From: Chloroflexota bacterium | GTDB lineage: Bacteria > Chloroflexota > Anaerolineae > Anaerolineales > Villigracilaceae | DNA: 64,000 nt | Direction: 5' to 3' | Assembly (NCBI GenBank): GCA_024224815.1 | Contig: JAAENC010000496.1 | Location: forward strand, 124,001 to 188,000 | Shown: positions 17,339-25,552 of the stretch, piece after piece | How positions within the stretch are numbered: the first letter of the stretch is position 1 | How the letters are laid out: every line of letters begins with the position of its first letter | Notes under the pieces: generated by a model | What the model saw: the letters and a program-made list of their open reading frames with translations, nothing else | Database searches by the model: none | What the model was told of the DNA's origin: nothing | Position numbers and translations under genes: made by a program

Positions 17339-18151
17339 TTAAAAGCCACTAATTCGATTAATAAGCCGGTTAACCAAATTCTTTTGTTCCTGCTTATCTT
17401 GCGTCGGGAACATATCCTCTGCCAACTTCGGTTTAGACCCTTCAGGGCGTGTAATTTCAACCAACCCCGCCTGGATCAGTCCATAAACGATGCGCCTGAT
17501 CTCCAAATCATCCATCTTTGTCGTTTTGGCGATTTGGCTCATTTTGTTTTTAGGCGTAATATACGAAACAACACGCCACTCTTCTACACTTAAATTTACG
17601 TTCTTTAGGTCTGCGCCGGGACGATCTGCAAATTTCAACGCCATATCAAGGCTGGGAATCTCATCTTGCAATTGCTCCCACTCACGTAATTGGCGCGAAC
17701 CTTCAATAATCAGATTCTCCAGATCAAGACGAACATTGATCCGATCTTCCGGCAACTTATCATTCTCAAAACGGAAGAAACCTTCAACCCAAGTAAATAA
17801 TTGTCGAACCACCCCCATAAAATTGGATTGCAAAGCCACTAAAATATCTTCCTGTGAAAGATAGCCCGCATTGATCAAAAAAAGCCCCAGTTCCTTATCT
17901 GTTACATGCCCAGCACGCTTTTGAATAGAGCGATATTGGCTTGCACTTAATTTTTTCCCCTTATGCAAAATAGAAGCCAAGCTGCCATTTTCTCGCCCAA
18001 TCATAGCATAAGCAAGTTTTCCACCCCGAAAAGAAACCTCAGCCTTTTCATTTGGCCCTTCGACAACCAGCGTACCGGTTTTGCTAGCCAAATTAACAAG
18101 ATTAAGTAATTGCGTTACTGTAAAATCTCTAAGATTTCCGTTTAGAGCCAT
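17339..18151 (-). CDS. DUF4388 domain protein
   Basis: Opens MALNGNLRDFTVTQLLNLVNLASKTGTLVV, the recognisable DUF4388 (PATAN-like) N-terminal pattern followed by FRGGKLAYAM. The middle is helical. Around residues 195-245 there is a winged-helix-like region (AKTTKMDDLEIRRIVYGLIQAGLVEI). DUF4388 proteins are linked to gliding and polarity GTPases. First gene of the operon with the GTPase 30 bases downstream. Function is not established. Confidence 0.85.
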   Translation of the reverse strand: MALNGNLRDFTVTQLLNLVNLASKTGTLVVEGPNEKAEVSFRGGKLAYAMIGRENGSLASILHKGKKLSASQYRSIQKRAGHVTDKELGLFLINAGYLSQEDILVALQSNFMGVVRQLFTWVEGFFRFENDKLPEDRINVRLDLENLIIEGSRQLREWEQLQDEIPSLDMALKFADRPGADLKNVNLSVEEWRVVSYITPKNKMSQIAKTTKMDDLEIRRIVYGLIQAGLVEITRPEGSKPKLAEDMFPTQDKQEQKNLVNRLINRISGF

Positions 18152-18257
18152 AAAAATTCCTTAAAATGTGGAGATAGAACGGAGAGATTATAACATCCTC
18201 GAAAAGAATGCGTCAATCAAAGTACCTTTTCACTCTTGAAAGGTGAAGATACTCCTC

Positions 18258-19229
18258 TTATTTTTTTGCTTCGATATTTAATTGGATATTTTCGATCTCA
18301 TGTCCCAAACTTGCTAGAGTCAAATCAACATCTTTCTCCCCCGAAAGCGATTCCCATCTACGCACGCCAACGATATTACCCATTGCATCATAAGCCGTTG
18401 CGACCACCCAAATTTGGGATGCATCTCCTTCTACAAGCACATTTCCGCTGATTTCGGCGCTGCGCCCATCCCAGGCAATTTCAGTGAGTACATTTTGCAG
18501 CGAAGCGGAAAGATAACGAGATTCTTCATCCGCAACAGGGAAGGCTGTAATTAGTCTGGATTCTGTACGTATATCAGCAGATAGATCAGGGAAGAAAACC
18601 AAAAGGGAAATTGCTTCATCCGCAAGAAGGCGGTCTATTAGCGGAAAGGCATTTTTTTGAGCAAGCAAATTGCCGGAATAATCAAAAGCTTTGATCTCGG
18701 CAGAAATATTTTCTACAGACGCGCCTGTTTTATTTTCTGCACTGACAAAACACCAGACACCGCCGCTTAGCGTAGGATAACAATTTGGTGCAGAAATTTC
18801 TATGGCAAGGGGCACAAGTGTAGAAGCTGTGAGGGCTTTTTCCTCCCCATCTGGGATAAGTAGTTCTTGGCCAACAGACATTGCCGAGGGCTGCACATCG
18901 GGGTTCGCGGCAATTAAATCGTTGGTTGTGATGCCGAATTTTAGGGCGATGCTTCCCATTGTATCGCCGGAAGAAACTTGGTAAAGATGCGGCGTAGCTG
19001 TGGGAAGCGGGGTTTGCGTAGGTGCTGGGGTCGCTGGAAGCGGTGTACTGCTCGGGGTCGGAGAAAGATAGGCTTGCAATGAGCCAGCCAAAATTGGCGT
19101 GCGTGTCGGCTCTACATCTGCATTTGGGGTACAGGCGGTTAATCCGAAAAAAAGGAGGGCTACGATGAGGAGATTGCCACGCCGGAAAGCATCGGCTCGC
19201 AAAATCTTGCCTAAATATGTTCTTGCCAT
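18258..19229 (-). CDS. LysM-domain lipoprotein
   Basis: Predicted lipoprotein: hydrophobic stretch then lipobox LTAC with Cys33. A Pro/Thr/Ser-rich linker (about 40-80) leads to one LysM domain (YQVSSGDTMGSIALKFG to LLIPDG, about 82-128), then two beta-rich segments to residue 323. The beta region resembles the FxLyD-like fold seen in Chloroflexota lipoproteins, but this is tentative. The first 19 residues are encoded partly by a copy of dispersed repeat R1 (19170-19205), giving an unusually long, basic n-region; a TTG inside could be the true start. It overlaps the end of thyX by 19 bases. Confidence 0.8.
   Translation of the reverse strand: MARTYLGKILRADAFRRGNLLIVALLFFGLTACTPNADVEPTRTPILAGSLQAYLSPTPSSTPLPATPAPTQTPLPTATPHLYQVSSGDTMGSIALKFGITTNDLIAANPDVQPSAMSVGQELLIPDGEEKALTASTLVPLAIEISAPNCYPTLSGGVWCFVSAENKTGASVENISAEIKAFDYSGNLLAQKNAFPLIDRLLADEAISLLVFFPDLSADIRTESRLITAFPVADEESRYLSASLQNVLTEIAWDGRSAEISGNVLVEGDASQIWVVATAYDAMGNIVGVRRWESLSGEKDVDLTLASLGHEIENIQLNIEAKK
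19170..19205 (+). repeat. Dispersed repeat R1, copy 2, inside the LysM lipoprotein start
   Basis: Begins GAGATTGCCACGCCGGAAAG and ends CATCGGCTCGCAAAA, the last part identical to copy 58622-58658. On the coding strand it encodes ILRADAFRRGNLL of the signal peptide region. Confidence 0.65.
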
Positions 19230-20611
19230 GTTTCTTCTGCGGGGAAACGCATATATTTGGCGAGCAGCGGGTGTACGCTCTCTAGCTCAGCGTAGATTTT
19301 TCGAGCGATACGACGAATGGTAAAGTGGGCGTTTTTGGCGGCACGCAACTGGCAAAGATGATAGGCTTGGCGCAGGTTGAAGGTTGCCAAAACACGGCGA
19401 TTAAAGCCGTTAGGGACAAGATAACCCGCGAGATAAGGGTTGAAAGCAGCGATTTTCTGATAAGTTTCTGTAACGGCTTCCATCGCTTCGATATAGGGCC
19501 TTTCAAAATTGGCTTCCTGAATTAGTTTTGGGGTGATATAGCCGAGATTTGTGCTCAAATTTTGGGGCGTTTGAGTCATAAGCCGATGACGTTTGAATTC
19601 ATAGTAGGCACCTTGATCCATGATAAGGTCGAAGGTGTAATGACTATATTCGAGTTCGCGGAGAGGGATATCGAATTTGCCGAGTTTGCCAAGCAATTTC
19701 TCAGCGATTTCGGCGCGTTCTTCTGTATTTAGGCTTTCTATATATTGTTGTGCTTGCGTAAAAGACATTTCGCCAAATCTATAGAGGCTTGCGGCGAGAA
19801 TTTTATTTTCGGCAGCGGGGTCGTGGTCGAGCATTTTTACGCCATTTCCGCTGGGCGCAGTGGGCGCGCAACAACTTTTACTTATGGCACTAAGCTCTCT
19901 TTCTGTTTCGTTGAAATAGTCGACCGCTTCGGCATATTTAACCAGCGTGGGAACTTCATTTTGCGCGGCTTCTTTGATTTTTTCACCGATCTGGCGCACT
20001 TCTATGAGGGGGTGCGAGAGCATTTTTCGGATGGCGCTCTCAAGCACACGTGCGTTAGCCGTCATCCCGACATTGGCGTGAGAGGCGGCCGGAAGCAAAA
20101 AGCGGCAGGCATCTACATATCTGGCGCGAATTCTGCGATCCCATGCTTCGTCAGATTCATTTTCTTTGCGAGGAAATCGCTCTTGTATAATGGCGCGTGT
20201 TGGGGCAAGTGAATCGGCGTAGGTTTTGAAAAGCAATTTGATCGTCTTCTTATACTCGCTCTTTAGTGGATGCCCATCTAATTCTGGCGGGGTGACGAAG
20301 GCATTTAGATCCCATTTTTGGTAACGGGTGGATTTCTCGGTATAGGAGGCGAGGCGATTTGACTGAATGCTCTCAATTGCCAACCGTGAAATATTTTCGA
20401 TAGCAATATGTAAAACGGCATGTTCGGCAACGGAGGCGTGACCATAACCAACGACCCATTTTTCGTGAAATTCTGCGCTACTTTCGTCACTGAGTTCATC
20501 GGCAATTTCCTGAAAAGAGAGCGGAGAGCGGGAAGTTTTGGCAAAGGTAACTGCAATCACTTCGGGAGAATATTTTTTAGGGGAAAGGAGATATATTTTT
20601 TCTTTTGTCAT
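19211..20611 (-). CDS. thyX: Flavin-dependent thymidylate synthase, double-domain form
   Basis: Makes dTMP from dUMP with methylene-tetrahydrofolate, FAD and NADPH. At 466 residues it is about twice the usual ThyX. Both halves carry ThyX-like sequence. The N-terminal half has GHASVAEHAVLHIAIENISR and the nucleotide-binding-like SNRLASYTEKSTRY. The C-terminal half has YSHYTFDLIMDQGAYYEFKRHRLMTQTPQ and the ending FNLRQAYHLCQLR. The Arg-His-Arg element survives only in the second half, and the Ser-rich SxRY element only in the first, so the two repeats probably form one composite site. No thyA is in the window. Confidence 0.88.
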   Translation of the reverse strand: MTKEKIYLLSPKKYSPEVIAVTFAKTSRSPLSFQEIADELSDESSAEFHEKWVVGYGHASVAEHAVLHIAIENISRLAIESIQSNRLASYTEKSTRYQKWDLNAFVTPPELDGHPLKSEYKKTIKLLFKTYADSLAPTRAIIQERFPRKENESDEAWDRRIRARYVDACRFLLPAASHANVGMTANARVLESAIRKMLSHPLIEVRQIGEKIKEAAQNEVPTLVKYAEAVDYFNETERELSAISKSCCAPTAPSGNGVKMLDHDPAAENKILAASLYRFGEMSFTQAQQYIESLNTEERAEIAEKLLGKLGKFDIPLRELEYSHYTFDLIMDQGAYYEFKRHRLMTQTPQNLSTNLGYITPKLIQEANFERPYIEAMEAVTETYQKIAAFNPYLAGYLVPNGFNRRVLATFNLRQAYHLCQLRAAKNAHFTIRRIARKIYAELESVHPLLAKYMRFPAEETWQEHI

Positions 20612-20663
20612 TTTTTACCATCAAGATTAGCGATATAAAATTCTTCCAAAGCACTATAGACGA

Positions 20664-20691
20664 AAATGCTCCGTCAGTCAACGGAGCATTT
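20664..20691 (-). terminator. Terminator of the peroxiredoxin gene
   Basis: 11-bp stem AAATGCTCCGT/ACGGAGCATTT with a 6-base loop and T-rich sequence on the minus strand. Confidence 0.75.
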
Positions 20692-20719
20692 GGGTTATTT
20701 CAAGATTTTCAGAGAAGCT

Positions 20720-21211
20720 TTATGCCTGCAATTCAGCCAATTTCTCTTTGACTTTGTCGGCATGTTTCACTTCGCCGCTTTTTCGTTTGACACGCACGCT
20801 TACTTTTTTCCAGAGCGCAGCAATTTCGCCGTCGGGAGAGATAATAAAGGTTGAGCGGATCACGCCAACGATCTCTTTGCCATAATTGATCTTCGTTCCC
20901 CACGCGCCATAGGCTTCGTGGACGGCGTGATCCGGGTCGCTCAAAAGTGTCACGTTCAAATCGTATTTAGCGATGAATTTCTGGTGCGCATCTGCATCGT
21001 CACGGCTAATACCAACCACTTCAGCATTTAGACCAGCAAACTCACTTCTATTATCTGTAAAATCACAGGCTTCTTTCGTGCAACCGGGGGTATCGTCTTT
21101 TGGGTAAAAATAGACCACCAACCACTTGCCAGCATAATCGTTTAATGAAACTACTTTCCCGTTTTCGTCGGGAAGGCTAAAATCTGGGGCTTTGTCGCCG
21201 ATATTTAACAT
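20720..21211 (-). CDS. bcp: Thioredoxin-dependent peroxiredoxin (Bcp/PrxQ)
   Basis: Reduces hydrogen peroxide and organic peroxides in the cytoplasm. The peroxidatic Cys44 lies in DDTPGCTKEACDF and the resolving Cys49 five residues later, the classic atypical 2-Cys Bcp spacing. Start MLNIGDKAPDFSLPDENG is typical, and an AGGAGA ribosome binding site is well placed. Length 163 (usual 150-160). Single gene with terminator. Confidence 0.95.
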   Translation of the reverse strand: MLNIGDKAPDFSLPDENGKVVSLNDYAGKWLVVYFYPKDDTPGCTKEACDFTDNRSEFAGLNAEVVGISRDDADAHQKFIAKYDLNVTLLSDPDHAVHEAYGAWGTKINYGKEIVGVIRSTFIISPDGEIAALWKKVSVRVKRKSGEVKHADKVKEKLAELQA

Positions 21212-21228
21212 TATTTTCTCCTTTATAG

Positions 21229-21263
21229 AAAGTGACTGTCATTTTGGAAATGACAGTCACTTT
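21229..21263 (-). terminator. Terminator of the sortase-fusion gene
   Basis: 16-bp perfect stem AAAGTGACTGTCATTT with a 3-base loop. It is placed just after the stop at 21287 on the minus strand. Confidence 0.85.
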
Positions 21264-21286
21264 AATTATATCCTTGATAATGGTTA

Positions 21287-24118
21287 TTATCTCACATCTA
21301 CCAACACAGCGCGTACATTACGCCTGAAGAGATAATCTCCTGAGAATGGATTATAGAACTCACAGGTCACGAGGGTGAGCCAATCGTATTCTTCAGATTG
21401 GAAGGCCGCGTCTACATTTTTGACGGTGACAAGTTTAGACTCGCGCACTTCGTAGGTGTAGGTCAGGCCCCACGCCTGGATTTGAACTTGGTCGCCGTAC
21501 CCCAAACTTTTGATCTCGGCGAAAGCACCAGGTTGATTAAAGGAATCCCAAACATGGCCGGTGATAACGGTATTTCCCGCCCAAGTGGGGAAGGCGGAAC
21601 CCGCTAAATAGCCCGCGCCATTGCCGAGCCAAGTTACGTCCCAGCCATTTTCGCTTTGCGGCACGCCAACGATGGGCATATTTACGCCCAATTTGGGGAT
21701 TTCGAGCGTCATCGCTGTGTCGGTGTAGGTTTTGGCGGCAGGTTGTTTGGGGAGCTGGGTAATTTCTCCATGACGGAAGCCAGTTGCGGGCAGGGATGCG
21801 GGCGTGGTTGTTGTCGTTGCAGGTTCAATAGTGAAGTCGATCTGGGTGTCGCTCAGGCCGCCGTTGAGTTCCAATCCGATTGTGTCATAGATAGAAGTGG
21901 TACCACAAGCGAACAATCTGTATTTGCCATCTGGTAGAGGGGCACCGCCTAAATTTATTGTAGCTGTATAAGTAGATGCATCATAACTAACACCAGAGAA
22001 GCTTAATAATAGATCATCTCCTCGAACGCCATTGAGACTGTAATCAAGGCATGATATTGTGTCAATAACACCGTTTGGGCCTACTTCTGCCAGGATGTAA
22101 TTATCGACATTATCTCCACCGTTGACGCCACCTTGCACTACATCTTTGCTGAAGGTGACAGTCAGTTCGGTGACTGTTTGATGTGTGCTGTTATCAGCCG
22201 GATCGCTGGAGACAACGATCAATGCCGCATCATCACCGGTGTATTCGAAGGCGCCGATGTCGCGCGTGCCAACTGCTGAAACGCCGCGCTGATCACTGCT
22301 GGTTGCTCCAGAGACAGCCCCATTTATAGCTGTGCTGCCAGCTAATAAGGCGTGCGTTTTGGTGGGGCCGCCGTTATCGGTAAGCGTTGTGTTGTAGTGC
22401 ATGCCTGCGGTGATGCCGTTCCCACCTGCTCCAAAATTACAGGTACTGTCGTTATCGAGGCTGTTTGTCGCTACAGGGAAGCCGCCAGAACCTGCGCAGT
22501 TACTTGAGCCGATTGGGTTTGCAATGATTGTATTGCTGATTGCAGTGATTTCAGCAGAATTCGCGATATTTGCGCCATTATTATTGCCAGCCCCAGTGAG
22601 CGAGTTACCACTGAAGGTACTGTTATTGATAAGTTCCACTTGTCCAAAGTTAGTATTTAAGAGTCCACCGCCGCTGTCTACTGCTATATTACCGCTGATT
22701 GTGCTGTTCTCGATCGGGTTGATGGAACCATTATTACTATAAATTCCACCACCACTTACTGCCCTATTCCCGCTGATGGTGCTGGATGTAACACTTAATC
22801 TGTCGTTATCAAGATAGATACCGCCACCTGAAACGTCAGCTACATTACCCGATATGGTGCTTTTATCAACGGAAATTTTCCCCCCTGCCGTTGAAAACAC
22901 ACCACCGCCATAATCGGTCGCGCTATTGCCGGTGATCAAGCTGCCATTCTGAATATAGACATCGTCTGAGTCTGTATTATAAATACCGCCACCATTCCCT
23001 TCAGTAGTTCCGTTGGCTTCATTGCCAGAAATGGTACTCGCATCAACAGTGAGTGGCCCGGTTCTATTGAAAACACCGCCCCCATCATCACCTGCGATAT
23101 TTTTATTTATTAGACTGCTGTTCTGGATATTTACTGTGCCATCTTCGTTATAGATGCCGGCTCCGTCCTCGGTTGCCTTGTTATTGCTGATGGTGCTGGC
23201 ATCGATAGTGAGCGTACCATCATCGTTATCGTTATAGATGCCGGCTCCGTCCTCGGTTGCCTTGTTATTGCTGATGGTGCTGGCATCGATAGTGAGCGTA
23301 CCGCCTTCGTTGTAAATACCACCACCATTGGTTGCTGTATTTGCCGCACCCGTACCACCGATCAGGCTGCCGTTTTTAATATCCAGATTTTGTAATGTCC
23401 AGATGCCCCCGCCATGACTGGTGGCGAAATTGGCGCTAACGGTGCTAGCGTCGATCGTCATCGTGCCACGTCTGTTGTAGATGCCACCGCCATGTGTTGT
23501 TGCCTGGTTGCCTGCGCCAGCTCCGCCGATCAGGCTGCCGTTCTGGATGGTAATCGTTTCACCATCCGCCAGGTTGTAGATGCCTCCGCCATAGGTTGCA
23601 TAATTGGAACTGACCGTACTTGCATCGAGAGTTAAGTTTCCTGCTTGATTGATTATTCCACCACCATCATCAGGAGAGCCGTCGCAAGAGCCATTACAGC
23701 GTCCATGGCGAAAGGTGAGTCCGCTAAGGGTAATTGAGCCACCATTATTGCGCAGCACTCGATAGGTAGCCGTGTTGGGGTTTGCATTGGCCTGGATGAT
23801 GGTTGTAGCTGCCCCGGCACCATTGATATTCATATCAGTAGTGGTTAGCAGTTCCGATGAGAGGGTATATGTTCCCGCAGGGACAGTGATCGTGTCTGCG
23901 CCAGCGCCTGCGGCGCAATCAATATAGGTAGCGGCATCATTATTGGCATTGGTAATGGCTTCGCGCAATGTGCAGACACCATCATTTCCTACTGCATCAC
24001 CCGCATCGTTGACCACGATGGATGCCGCGTAAACAGATTGGACAGGCATAGTTGCCAGCATCATAGCGGTGATAAGCAAAAGGGAAAAAAGCTTGGGGGT
24101 TTTCTTTTGGAAGGTCAT
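21287..24118 (-). CDS. CSLREA/beta-helix surface protein with C-terminal sortase domain
   Basis: 943 residues. Signal peptide (about 1-32), CSLREA-type element (GVCTLREAITNANND), then a right-handed beta-helix of about 25 repeats with GGGIYN and DASTIS motifs (to about 600). A choice-of-anchor segment ends at RDIGAFEY, followed by an SbsA/Ig-like domain (SSDPADNST...VTFSKDV). LPATG lies at 776-780, followed at once by a sortase domain with catalytic His855 (TGHVWD), Cys919 (LVTCEF) and Arg in RRNVR. A sorting-signal-like pentapeptide beside a sortase in one chain suggests self-attachment or cross-linking on the surface. No C-terminal TM helix or basic tail follows. Single gene with its own promoter and terminator. 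Confidence 0.88.
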   Translation of the reverse strand: MTFQKKTPKLFSLLLITAMMLATMPVQSVYAASIVVNDAGDAVGNDGVCTLREAITNANNDAATYIDCAAGAGADTITVPAGTYTLSSELLTTTDMNINGAGAATTIIQANANPNTATYRVLRNNGGSITLSGLTFRHGRCNGSCDGSPDDGGGIINQAGNLTLDASTVSSNYATYGGGIYNLADGETITIQNGSLIGGAGAGNQATTHGGGIYNRRGTMTIDASTVSANFATSHGGGIWTLQNLDIKNGSLIGGTGAANTATNGGGIYNEGGTLTIDASTISNNKATEDGAGIYNDNDDGTLTIDASTISNNKATEDGAGIYNEDGTVNIQNSSLINKNIAGDDGGGVFNRTGPLTVDASTISGNEANGTTEGNGGGIYNTDSDDVYIQNGSLITGNSATDYGGGVFSTAGGKISVDKSTISGNVADVSGGGIYLDNDRLSVTSSTISGNRAVSGGGIYSNNGSINPIENSTISGNIAVDSGGGLLNTNFGQVELINNSTFSGNSLTGAGNNNGANIANSAEITAISNTIIANPIGSSNCAGSGGFPVATNSLDNDSTCNFGAGGNGITAGMHYNTTLTDNGGPTKTHALLAGSTAINGAVSGATSSDQRGVSAVGTRDIGAFEYTGDDAALIVVSSDPADNSTHQTVTELTVTFSKDVVQGGVNGGDNVDNYILAEVGPNGVIDTISCLDYSLNGVRGDDLLLSFSGVSYDASTYTATINLGGAPLPDGKYRLFACGTTSIYDTIGLELNGGLSDTQIDFTIEPATTTTTPASLPATGFRHGEITQLPKQPAAKTYTDTAMTLEIPKLGVNMPIVGVPQSENGWDVTWLGNGAGYLAGSAFPTWAGNTVITGHVWDSFNQPGAFAEIKSLGYGDQVQIQAWGLTYTYEVRESKLVTVKNVDAAFQSEEYDWLTLVTCEFYNPFSGDYLFRRNVRAVLVDVR
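23146..23302. repeat. 73-bp perfect tandem duplication within the beta-helix gene
   Basis: The segments 23146-23218 and 23230-23302 are identical, with an 84-bp (28-codon) period. They add one beta-helix rung (DASTISNNKATEDGAGIYN twice) in frame, which suggests a recent duplication. Confidence 0.9.
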
Positions 24119-24161
24119 GGCGTACGCTCTCTATATGGTCTGGTTGAATAAGTTCTGAAGG

Positions 24162-24190
24162 ATTATAGTGTAATATCTTATTTAAGATAA
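24162..24190 (-). promoter_or_regulatory. Promoter with palindromic operator for the sortase-fusion gene
   Basis: On the minus strand a perfect TATAAT (24162-24167) has TTATCT 17 bases upstream. The palindrome ATCTTA-TT-TAAGAT (24175-24188) fills the spacer and enters the -35, a repressor-like position. Confidence 0.5.
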
Positions 24191-24212
24191 ATTATGTGTT
24201 GTTTGGTGAAAG

Positions 24213-24246
24213 AAAAGAGCCGAGCAAATAATTGCTCGGCTCTTTT
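24213..24246 (-). terminator. Terminator of the DUF429 gene
   Basis: 15-bp stem AAAAGAGCCGAGCAA with a 4-base loop and T run in both directions. Confidence 0.85.
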
Positions 24247-24307
24247 CTAATTCTCAATAGCTAAAGTTTGGAAATATCCTTTGCGAAGATACTCGAAGGA
24301 AGAGGGG

Positions 24308-25072
24308 CTAATACTTGGATTTCAGCTCGCTCACGGGTAAATAGATTTTTCCTTCGTCCTCATCACCGAGGGAGATTACTTTATTTGGCTCTTCAGTGAC
24401 CAGCCAAGCGGTATAGGCTGCCAGAAGCGAGTCGAGTTGGTTTGCGGCGTAAATTTGGTCAAGGGGCAAAATACCTTGCTTCAATTTATGGCGCGTGATC
24501 TCTTCAAAAAACATCATTGGGTCACGGATTTGAAGCCCTTCACCATAGAGCACTGTTTGGCGTTGCAAACGCCCCACCAGCGCAGATGCGGGGAGTAAAG
24601 ATCCTTCTGTGAGCGCAATAAAAGCTGCTTGGGGATGGGTTTCTAGCACCTGATGAGCGGAGTCTTCTGTGGGATAGGTTGTAAATCCCATTTTCGCCAA
24701 CTTTTCGTAGAGGGCGAAACCTGAACGCATCCAGGAGGGGCAATGATCGGGGTGAGATGGGGTTGCGGCAACTTTGATTCCGCGCTGACGAAGTTCATAT
24801 TCGGCCAGACGCATATCGGCGCCGCGTAGGGGGGATTTCTCTGGAGTCAGGCTTTTGGCTTCGAGCAACGCTCGCACGTATCCCTGATTCGGTTTCGCTG
24901 GCGCATTAACCGCCACAAAAGCTGAGGCTTGTCCCCCGATAAAGGTCAGTACATCTTCCAGCTCGCCATCTGCCAGCGCCAGAAGATTTAAATCTGCATC
25001 TAGAGCAGCGTAAGAAAAAGCCCTGCCCCCCGTCATATTAATGCCAATATAAGCTTTTTGATTGAAAAACAT
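24308..25072 (-). CDS. DUF429 family protein (predicted RNase H-like nuclease fold)
   Basis: 254 residues. The start IGINMTGGRAFSYAALDADLNLL resembles the first acidic strand of DUF429 proteins, which have a predicted RNase H-like fold, although the usual Asp is replaced by Asn here. Family-like segments are VAVNAPAKPNQG, RLAEYELRQRGI, YPTEDSAHQVLETHPQAAF and DQIYAANQLDSLLAAYTAWL. Activity is not established for the family. Single gene; minus strand, with its own terminator. Confidence 0.75.
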   Translation of the reverse strand: MFFNQKAYIGINMTGGRAFSYAALDADLNLLALADGELEDVLTFIGGQASAFVAVNAPAKPNQGYVRALLEAKSLTPEKSPLRGADMRLAEYELRQRGIKVAATPSHPDHCPSWMRSGFALYEKLAKMGFTTYPTEDSAHQVLETHPQAAFIALTEGSLLPASALVGRLQRQTVLYGEGLQIRDPMMFFEEITRHKLKQGILPLDQIYAANQLDSLLAAYTAWLVTEEPNKVISLGDEDEGKIYLPVSELKSKY

Positions 25073-25092
25073 AGTAAGATATTCCTCTTAGA

Positions 25093-25499
25093 CCTAAGAC
25101 TTTAGACATAAGACTTATAAGGAAAAGCAATGAGAGATTTCAAAAAGATTCGAGTTTGGCAAAAAGCACATACTCTGACTCTAAAAATCTATAAAGCCAC
25201 AGCCAAGTTTCCTGATGATGAACGTTTTGGGCTGAAAAGTCAACTGCGACGTGCTATGGCATCTGTTCCAACAAATATTGCAGAAGGTGCAGGCAGGGAG
25301 ACACAAAGTGATTTTGCACGCTTTGTCCATATAGCAACTGGCTCTACCAGTGAAGTCGAATACCTCTTACTGCTTTCGCACGAACTTGGTTATCTTTTGC
25401 AAGAAGAATATGCTCATTTAGAAAAAGACAGTATTGAGATCAAACGGATGCTTTATGGATTCGGAAAAGCACTTAGGAAATAAAGACAAAAGTCTTAGG
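25093..25499. repeat. Inverted-repeat-bounded segment carrying the four-helix-bundle gene
   Basis: CCTAAGACTTT (25093-25103) and its exact reverse complement AAAGTCTTAGG (25489-25499) bracket the gene. Both sides continue with more degenerate TAAGACTTTAG words (to 25532 on the right). Confidence 0.6.
25130..25483 (+). CDS. Four-helix-bundle protein (S23/bAvd-like)
   Basis: 117 residues with the recognisable pattern of the 23S rRNA intervening-sequence protein/four-helix-bundle family: FKKIRVWQKAHTLTLKIYKAT, RFGLKSQLRRAMASVPTNIAEGAGR and YLLLLSHELGYL. Members occur inside rRNA intervening sequences, beside diversity-generating retroelements and as free-standing genes; they bind nucleic acid through basic faces. 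No reverse transcriptase or rRNA is near. The ribosome binding site is AAGG. The gene is framed by an 11-bp inverted repeat, suggesting it travels as a small cassette. Confidence 0.85.
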   Translation: MRDFKKIRVWQKAHTLTLKIYKATAKFPDDERFGLKSQLRRAMASVPTNIAEGAGRETQSDFARFVHIATGSTSEVEYLLLLSHELGYLLQEEYAHLEKDSIEIKRMLYGFGKALRK

Positions 25500-25552
25500 C
25501 CTTAAGTCTTTAGTCTTAAGCCTATCAAAAGTTTAGACGAAAACGGAGAGAT

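Noticed and set aside
23100-23400. CRISPR-like repeats
   Set aside because: The repeats are in-frame coding repeats of a beta-helix protein without spacers.
25130-25483. Diversity-generating retroelement accessory protein (Avd)
   Set aside because: No reverse transcriptase, template repeat or variable repeat is nearby, and the family also occurs alone.
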